This document shows, piece after piece, positions 6,680-10,671 of a DNA stretch of 10,671 nt. Each line of letters starts with the position of its first letter. Positions within the stretch are counted from its first letter, which is position 1. The position numbers and the translations under genes were made by a program. This DNA comes from Pseudomonadota bacterium. Its GTDB lineage: Bacteria > Pseudomonadota > Alphaproteobacteria > Rhizobiales > Xanthobacteraceae. The notes beneath the pieces were generated by a model. That model had not been told where the DNA came from and searched no databases. It saw only the letters and a program-made list of their open reading frames with translations. The DNA lies in contig JAEWHT010000021.1 of NCBI GenBank assembly GCA_023387695.1, forward strand, positions 1 through 10,671, read 5' to 3'.

Positions 6680-6701
6680 TCCCAAAATCCCTTGCTTGGG
6701 A
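6680..6701. promoter_or_regulatory. Inverted repeat TCCCAA-N10-TTGGGA in the LysR/flavoprotein divergent gap
   Basis: A perfect 6-bp dyad (6680-6685 and 6696-6701) lies just upstream of the flavoprotein start and overlaps the edge of its ribosome binding site. It could be an operator, or an RNA hairpin affecting translation of the operon's first gene. I cannot tell which, and a chance dyad of this size is possible. Confidence 0.35.
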
Positions 6702-6754
6702 GCGACTATGAATTAACGCGAGACGGGCTACAATCCACCAAAATAGGCGATCAG

Positions 6755-6773
6755 CTTTCGCGAATCGAGAAAG
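6755..6773. promoter_or_regulatory. Candidate LysR-type binding site (T-N11-A dyad)
   Basis: CTTTC (6755-6759) and GAAAG (6769-6773) are perfectly complementary around nine bases, and T6758 and A6770 satisfy the T-N11-A rule of LysR-type boxes. The site lies immediately before the LysR start and overlaps its ribosome binding site (GAGAAAGG, 6767-6774), so autoregulation is the likeliest role if it is real. A possible -10, TACAAT (6729-6734), for lysR lies between this and the other dyad, but no good -35 accompanies it. Confidence 0.3.
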
Positions 6774-6779
6774 GTCGAC

Positions 6780-7664
6780 ATGGACATCCTTGTGAACCTC
6801 CAGGCCTTCCTCGCCACTGCGGATGCGGCCGGCTTTTCCGCTGCTGCGCGAAAACTCAACGTCTCGACATCGGTGGTGGCGAAGCGCGTCACGCAGCTGG
6901 AGGCGCGGATCGGCACACCGCTGTTTCATCGCTCCACCCGGCAATTGCGGCTGACCGAAGCCGGTCAGCGCTACGTCCATCGCGCCCGTGGCGTCGTGAC
7001 TGATGCGACAGATCTGCTCTCGCGCATGGGCGAGAAAGGGCACGATCTCGTCGATCACCTCCGCATCAAGGCGCCAACGTCGATGACGGTGGCGCGGCTG
7101 GCCGATGCCTTCAGCGCATTCCAGACCCAGAACCCGCGACTGAAGCTCGAGATCGTGCTGATCGATCGTCCGGTTGATCCCGTCAGCGAGGGCTTTGACA
7201 TCGCCATCGGCGCCTTCCCGCATTCCTTTGGTGGCGTAGTCGACGAACCGCTGGTGCCGTTGAAGCGGCTGCTCTGCGCCTCGCCCGCTTATTTGAAGAA
7301 GCACGGTACGCCAAAACATCCCCGTGACCTCGTCGAGCATCGCTGCCTCAGCTTCATGCCGACCGGCCCGGAATGGATCTTTGACGGACCGCGCGGTCGC
7401 ATCACCATCCAGGTCAGTCCGCTGCTTTCGTCCAACGAGGGCCATGTGCTGGCACGCAGCGCAATCGCCGGCAACGGCATCGCACTGATGTCGCATTATC
7501 TCGTCGCGGATGCCTTGCGCGACGGCACGCTGAAGCCGTTGCTACGTGACTTTCCGATTCCGGAATTGTGGGTGAAGGCCGCGATTCCCGAACGCCGGCG
7601 CAACGCCGCCGCTGTGCAGGCGCTGCTGACATTGCTGAAAACGTCACTCGCACCGTCGCTATAG
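6780..7664 (+). CDS. LysR-family transcriptional regulator
   Basis: The 294-residue protein is full length for the family. The N-terminal winged helix-turn-helix (1-60) reads AFLATADAAGFSAAARKLNV, then SVVAKRVTQLEARIGTPLFHR, the classic LysR DNA-binding signature, followed by the RLTEAGQRY linker helix. The effector-binding domain (about 90-290) has the two-lobed periplasmic-binding-like pattern, including FDIAIGAFP and RCLSFMPTG. The ATG has GAGAAAGG five bases upstream. It is divergent from the flavoprotein-importer operon with a 110-bp gap, so it probably activates that operon in response to the imported compound or a derivative. This is inferred from position. It belongs to the CrgA/DmlR-like subgroup by general appearance, which does not define a ligand. 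Confidence 0.9.
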   Translation: MDILVNLQAFLATADAAGFSAAARKLNVSTSVVAKRVTQLEARIGTPLFHRSTRQLRLTEAGQRYVHRARGVVTDATDLLSRMGEKGHDLVDHLRIKAPTSMTVARLADAFSAFQTQNPRLKLEIVLIDRPVDPVSEGFDIAIGAFPHSFGGVVDEPLVPLKRLLCASPAYLKKHGTPKHPRDLVEHRCLSFMPTGPEWIFDGPRGRITIQVSPLLSSNEGHVLARSAIAGNGIALMSHYLVADALRDGTLKPLLRDFPIPELWVKAAIPERRRNAAAVQALLTLLKTSLAPSL

Positions 7665-7677
7665 GAGACTGAGCCGC

Positions 7678-7744
7678 AGCCCGCATGAAGCGTAGCGAAA
7701 TGCGGGGACGCCATCCCCCGATTACGCTTCGCTCCGTCCGGGCT
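7678..7744. repeat. Imperfect intergenic palindrome between convergent genes
   Basis: The left arm (7678-7707, beginning AGCCCGCATGAAGCGTAGCG) and right arm (7715-7744, ending CCGTCCGGGCT) are complementary at about 23 of 30 positions, with a seven-base centre. It lies between the 3' ends of the lysR and crotonase genes, where a hairpin could end transcription both ways. The GAAGCGTAGCG motif is typical of dispersed palindromes in Bradyrhizobium-like genomes. The remainder, 7745-7799, shows nothing I can name. Confidence 0.65.
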
Positions 7745-7799
7745 ACAAGACGACGCCGTCCATCGCAGCATCCACGGCATTTGCCGCGGCTGCTGAACC

Positions 7800-8603
7800 T
7801 CAGCCCTTCGCACCGCCCCAATTCCCGGCACGCTTCTCGGCAAACGAGGCCAGCCCTTCCGCCGCTTCCGCGCTCTGGCGCTTGAGCGAATGCAGCTCGA
7901 CGAGCCGCGTGTAGGCGGCATCATCCACCGCCATTCCGCCGAATGAGCTTTCCAGCGCCAGCCGCTTGGTCTCGGCCAGCGCCTCCGGCCCGTTAGCGAG
8001 CAGCTGCTCCACCACCTTCGCTCCTGCGGCTTCGAGATCGGCAAGCGGCACCACCTCGTGGACCAGGCCGATGCGGCGGGCGTCCTCGGCGCCAAAGCGT
8101 TCGCCTGTCAGCGCGTAACGGCGGACTTGCCGTACGCTAATGGCGTCGCAGAGCTGGGGGATGATGATCGCGGCGGTCAGGCCCCAGCGCACCTCTGTGA
8201 TGGAGAACAATGCGTTATCCGCGGCAATCACAACATCGCAGGCCGAGATCACCCCGGTTCCGCCGCCGAAGCAGCCGCCCTGCACCAGCGCCACGGTCGG
8301 AATCGGCAACGTATTGAGCCGCTGCACCGCCTCGAACGTCGCTCGCGATGCTGCCTCGTTGACCTCAGGCGATTGCGGCCGCACGCCGTTGATCCATTTG
8401 AGGTCGGCGCCGGCCTGGAAATGCTTGCCGTTGCCCCTGAGCACGACGACGCGAAGGTTTGGCTTCTTGCCAAGTTCGTCCATGGCCGAGAGCACGCCTG
8501 CGATCAGGGCGCCGTCATAGGCATTATTGACCTCCGGCCGGTTGAGCGTGACGGTCGCAACCCCACGCTCATCGAGGGTCCACAGGACGGGGCTGGCAGT
8601 CAT
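7800..8603 (-). CDS. Enoyl-CoA hydratase/isomerase family protein (LiuC / methylglutaconyl-CoA hydratase-like)
   Basis: The 267-residue crotonase acts on an acyl-CoA thioester in the cytoplasm. The oxyanion hole is formed by Ala64 in HFQAGADLKWI and Gly114 in GGCFGGGTGV; the substrate-binding pattern continues through ACDVVIAADNALFSITEV. Of the two catalytic glutamates of rat hydratase, the second (Glu164) is present as Glu137, while the first (Glu144) aligns with Gly117. The spacing of exactly 20 residues supports the alignment. Loss of the first Glu, together with RRYALTGERF further on, recalls LiuC-type proteins of leucine breakdown, but no other leucine genes are near, so the reaction is open. 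The ATG at 8603 has GGAGG at good spacing; an ATG six codons earlier has none. It is divergent from the reductase gene at 8759. Confidence 0.85.
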   Translation of the reverse strand: MTASPVLWTLDERGVATVTLNRPEVNNAYDGALIAGVLSAMDELGKKPNLRVVVLRGNGKHFQAGADLKWINGVRPQSPEVNEAASRATFEAVQRLNTLPIPTVALVQGGCFGGGTGVISACDVVIAADNALFSITEVRWGLTAAIIIPQLCDAISVRQVRRYALTGERFGAEDARRIGLVHEVVPLADLEAAGAKVVEQLLANGPEALAETKRLALESSFGGMAVDDAAYTRLVELHSLKRQSAEAAEGLASFAEKRAGNWGGAKG

Positions 8604-8758
8604 CGGCGATCCTCCGCTCATTCATTTGCCGCGCACTATGGCCGAGGCAACGCATCCCGATCCATATCTTTCCAGCGTGGGGCGGCCGCGCCCATCGCAT
8701 GGCGGCTTGTGTCATGCTGCCGCCGGGCGACGACCAAGGATCAGGGACGGGACATCAT

Positions 8759-9733
8759 ATGCGCATCTGCATTTTCGGCGCGGGCGCCGTCGGCAGCCAC
8801 ATTGCGGTACGGCTGGCGCGCGCCGGTCATGAGGTCTCATGCGTGATGCGGGGGGCGCATCTCGAGGCGGTTCGCGCCAATGGCCTCAAGCTACGCGTCG
8901 GCGATTCCGAGGTCACGGCCAAAGTGAATGCCTCGGGTGATCCGGCTTCGCTCGGCCCGCAGGACGTGGTGATCTCGACGCTAAAGGCCACGGCGCTGAC
9001 CGGCCTCGTCTCCAGCATCAAACCGCTGCTGCAGGACGACACCGCGATCGTGTTTGCGCAGAACGGCATTCCCTGGTGGTATGGGATCGGCCTGCCGCCG
9101 CGACATCCGACGCCGCCTGACATTTCCTTCCTCGATCCCGGCGGACGCCTGCGCGCCTGTATCCCGAAAGAGCGAATCATCGGCGGCGTGATCTTCTCGT
9201 CCAACGAGGTGACCGCACCTGGCGTGGTGCAGAACCTGACGCCGGACCGCAATCGCCTGCTGATCGGTGAATGCGACGACCGCAATTGCGAGCGCATCAC
9301 AAAACTGCGCGGCGCCTTCAACGATGCACGGCTCGAATCGCCGCCGGTGGCCGAGATCCGCGAGGCGATCTGGTCAAAGCTGCTGACCAACATGTCGCTG
9401 TCGGTTCTGTGCCTGCTCACCGGCCAGACTGCGCGCGGCGTGCGCGACGACCCCGCCTTCGCGGAAGTGATCCCGCGAATGCTGACCGAGGCCAATGATA
9501 TCGCCCAGCACTTTATTCCCGAGGTCAAGCGGGTGTCGCGCAGCGGCCCCGCCCCCAACCACAAGCCATCGCTGCTGCAGGATTACGAGCTCGGCCGCGC
9601 CATGGAGATCGACGTGCTCGTGAAGGCGCCCGCCGCCTTCGCGCGCGCAGCCGGGCTCTCGACACCGACGCTCGATCTTATTGCGGCGCTCGCGATCCAG
9701 AAGGCGCGCGACAAGGGGCTCTACGCCGCCTGA
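8759..9733 (+). CDS. Ketopantoate reductase family (2-dehydropantoate 2-reductase-like) NADPH-dependent oxidoreductase
   Basis: The 324-residue protein has a Rossmann fold, MRICIFGAGAVGSHIAVRLA, with GxGxxG at 7-12. The PanE catalytic set is visible: Asn102 in AQNG, Lys207 in WSKLLTN, Asn211, Ser271 in PSLLQD and Glu283 in MEID. The family reduces 2-keto acids such as ketopantoate with NADPH. It departs from biosynthetic PanE by an insertion of roughly 25 residues after AQNG (PWWYGIGLPP through DPGGRLRA, about 105-133). That places it in a subgroup often annotated as PanE but found in catabolic neighbourhoods, so a pantothenate role is doubtful. The ATG at 8759 has GGGACGGG seven bases upstream; a start 20 codons earlier adds an unrelated leader. 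It converges on the hydrolase gene with only three bases between stops. Confidence 0.85.
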   Translation: MRICIFGAGAVGSHIAVRLARAGHEVSCVMRGAHLEAVRANGLKLRVGDSEVTAKVNASGDPASLGPQDVVISTLKATALTGLVSSIKPLLQDDTAIVFAQNGIPWWYGIGLPPRHPTPPDISFLDPGGRLRACIPKERIIGGVIFSSNEVTAPGVVQNLTPDRNRLLIGECDDRNCERITKLRGAFNDARLESPPVAEIREAIWSKLLTNMSLSVLCLLTGQTARGVRDDPAFAEVIPRMLTEANDIAQHFIPEVKRVSRSGPAPNHKPSLLQDYELGRAMEIDVLVKAPAAFARAAGLSTPTLDLIAALAIQKARDKGLYAA

Positions 9734-9736
9734 ACT

Positions 9737-10414
9737 TCAGGCGAGCCCGTCGATCCAGGCTGCCAGCGTATCAAGCACCTCTGCGAGCGCCTCGTCGTTG
9801 GTGCGGCCGGACTTCTTCAGCACCGCGAAGCCGTGATCTCCGCCTTCGATCTCATGCAGCGTCGCCTTCGCCCCGAGCGCGGCGACGACGGGCCTGAGAA
9901 GGTCGAGGTCGGCGAGCCCGTCTCGCGTTCCCTGGAGAAACAGCATGGGAATGGCGACGCCATCAAGATGCTCGGCGCGCTCGGTCGACGGCTTCTTGTC
10001 GGCATGGAGGGGGAAGCCGAGGAAGGCTAGCCCTTTGACACCTGGCAGGTCAGGCTTCGACTGCGCCTGCGAGGTCATGCGGCCGCCGAACGACTTACCG
10101 CCGGCGACAAGCTTCAATCCCGGGCACAACCGCGCCGCCTCCTCGACCGCGGCACGGATCGTGGCATGCGCGACCGCCGGCTGGTCGGGACGGCCCTGCT
10201 TGTTTTCCATGTAGGGAAAATTGAAGCGGAACGTCGCAATGCCGCGCTCGGCAAGGCCCTCCGCAATCTTGTCCATGGATGCATGCCGCATCCCCGCACC
10301 GGCTCCATGCGCTAGAATATAGCAGGCGCGCGCATTGTCCGGCTGCATCAGGATCGCGGAGACCGTCCCGTTCCGCCCGACGTCGAGCTTGAGCTCTTTG
10401 GTTTTGACAGCCAC
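9737..10414 (-). CDS. Small alpha/beta hydrolase (TEX30/KANL3-like, dienelactone-hydrolase-like fold)
   Basis: The 225-residue protein has a complete Ser-Asp-His triad: Ser108 in GGKSFGG (the G-x-S-x-G nucleophile elbow), Asp165 in QGTRDGLAD and His194 in GGDHGF. An oxyanion-type segment ILAHGAGAGM (34-42) and the RFNFPYME segment (63-70) match the TEX30/KANL3-like family. Members are presumed esterases or thioesterases, mostly uncharacterised. No signal peptide is seen. No ATG fits: the frame starts with GTG at 10414 (chosen, with GGGA nine bases upstream) or TTG at 10420, where the spacing is only three bases. An ATG at 10424 is in another frame. The gene converges on the reductase gene with a three-base gap, so the two 3' ends cannot hold separate terminators. 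Confidence 0.8.
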   Translation of the reverse strand: MAVKTKELKLDVGRNGTVSAILMQPDNARACYILAHGAGAGMRHASMDKIAEGLAERGIATFRFNFPYMENKQGRPDQPAVAHATIRAAVEEAARLCPGLKLVAGGKSFGGRMTSQAQSKPDLPGVKGLAFLGFPLHADKKPSTERAEHLDGVAIPMLFLQGTRDGLADLDLLRPVVAALGAKATLHEIEGGDHGFAVLKKSGRTNDEALAEVLDTLAAWIDGLA

Positions 10415-10420
10415 AATCAA

Positions 10421-10540
10421 TCATCCCAACAGACGCTGCACCGGTCGCCTTGGTAGCGTCGCCGGTGCAGCCTGAAAACACAATAATTGCCGACGCCGGC
10501 TGATCTACCAAGCCGGCAAGCCGCACCAACCGAGGTAATC
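10421..10540. other. Divergent intergenic region with two dyads
   Basis: Between the hydrolase and the acyl-CoA dehydrogenase starts lie two perfect inverted repeats. The first is GCTGCACCGG (10435-10444) with CCGGTGCAGC (10462-10471), 17 bases apart; the second is GCCGGCT (10495-10501) with AGCCGGC (10511-10517), nine bases apart. A further pair, TTGGTA (10450-10455) and TACCAA (10506-10511), spans both. The AT-rich patch between them (10475-10489) holds weak -10-like sequences in both directions, so this looks like a shared promoter-operator. No RNA family is recognised. Confidence 0.5.
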
Positions 10541-10671
10541 ATGCCCTACCGCTCCTCCTGGATGACCGAAGAGCTCGACGTCTTCCGCGACCAGTTCCGG
10601 AAATATCTCGCCAAGGATCTGGCGCCGCATGCCGAGAAATGGCGCGAGCAGAAGATGGTCGACCGCTTCGC
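10541..10671 (+). CDS. Acyl-CoA dehydrogenase, N-terminal fragment (runs off right edge)
   Basis: About 43 codons read MPYRSSWMTEELDVFRDQFR, then KYLAKDLAPHAEKWREQKMV. This is the opening helical domain of acyl-CoA dehydrogenases, which oxidise acyl-CoA to enoyl-CoA using FAD and pass electrons to electron-transfer flavoprotein. The catalytic Glu and FAD-binding parts lie outside the window. The ATG at 10541 has GAGGT five bases upstream. It is divergent from the small hydrolase gene. Chain-length or branched-chain specificity cannot be judged from this fragment. Confidence 0.8.
   Translation, partial: MPYRSSWMTEELDVFRDQFRKYLAKDLAPHAEKWREQKMVDRF

Noticed and set aside
6531..7496. Minus-strand open frame (321 codons) across the LysR gene and the divergent gap
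   Set aside because: No family resemblance; it overlaps a clear LysR protein and runs into the flavoprotein gene in a wrong frame.
8827..9564. Minus-strand open frame (245 codons) antisense to the ketopantoate-reductase-like gene
   Set aside because: Ser/Arg-rich shadow with no motif; the plus strand encodes a complete Rossmann enzyme.
10095..10529. Minus-strand open frame starting from the upstream ATG near the hydrolase gene
   Set aside because: It reads the hydrolase gene in a shifted frame and gives an Arg/Cys-rich product without motifs; the neighbouring frame has the full catalytic triad.
1..10671. CRISPR array, tRNA, rRNA or riboswitch
   Set aside because: No regularly spaced direct repeats, and no tRNA- or rRNA-like or known riboswitch sequence seen by eye. 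The repeats found are single inverted repeats between genes.

Overview
The window is about 10.7 kb of GC-rich DNA with strong third-position GC bias. It is probably from an alphaproteobacterium of the Bradyrhizobium/Nitrobacteraceae type. This rests on protein style (RSSAAYRVR-type zeta GST, alphaproteobacterial ABC importer proteins), on short palindromic intergenic repeats of a kind I associate with Bradyrhizobium and Rhodopseudomonas, and on an IS30-family remnant. The genus is inference; no rRNA or other marker gene is present.

Layout. (1) 1-231: the 5' end of an IS30-family transposase gene leaves the window on the left, and its probable terminus abuts a palindromic repeat. (2) 266-2550: an aromatic-acid module. 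A MarR regulator and a zeta-class glutathione-dependent isomerase form an overlapping minus-strand pair, divergent from a gentisate 1,2-dioxygenase. A 22-bp palindrome in the 109-bp divergent gap is a good operator candidate. (3) 2557-2649: a strong inverted repeat between convergent genes. (4) 2666-6669: a minus-strand operon transcribed as FAD-dependent oxidoreductase, periplasmic binding protein, ABC ATPase, ABC permease. A LysR regulator at 6780-7664 is divergent from it. (5) 7678-7744: another imperfect palindrome between convergent genes. (6) 7800-10671: a crotonase, a ketopantoate-reductase-like oxidoreductase, a small alpha/beta hydrolase, and the start of an acyl-CoA dehydrogenase.

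How it fits together. The dioxygenase opens gentisate to maleylpyruvate, and the GST-like enzyme would isomerise that to fumarylpyruvate with glutathione. MarR probably senses the aromatic substrate or product. The hydrolase that would finish the pathway is not in the window. The second operon looks like uptake of a small organic compound coupled to its oxidation or reduction by a flavoprotein, probably under LysR control, with unknown substrate. The rightmost genes are CoA-ester and general catabolic enzymes. No clearly new biological system is visible. The least explained parts are the flavoprotein-importer operon, the operator candidates and the intergenic palindromes.
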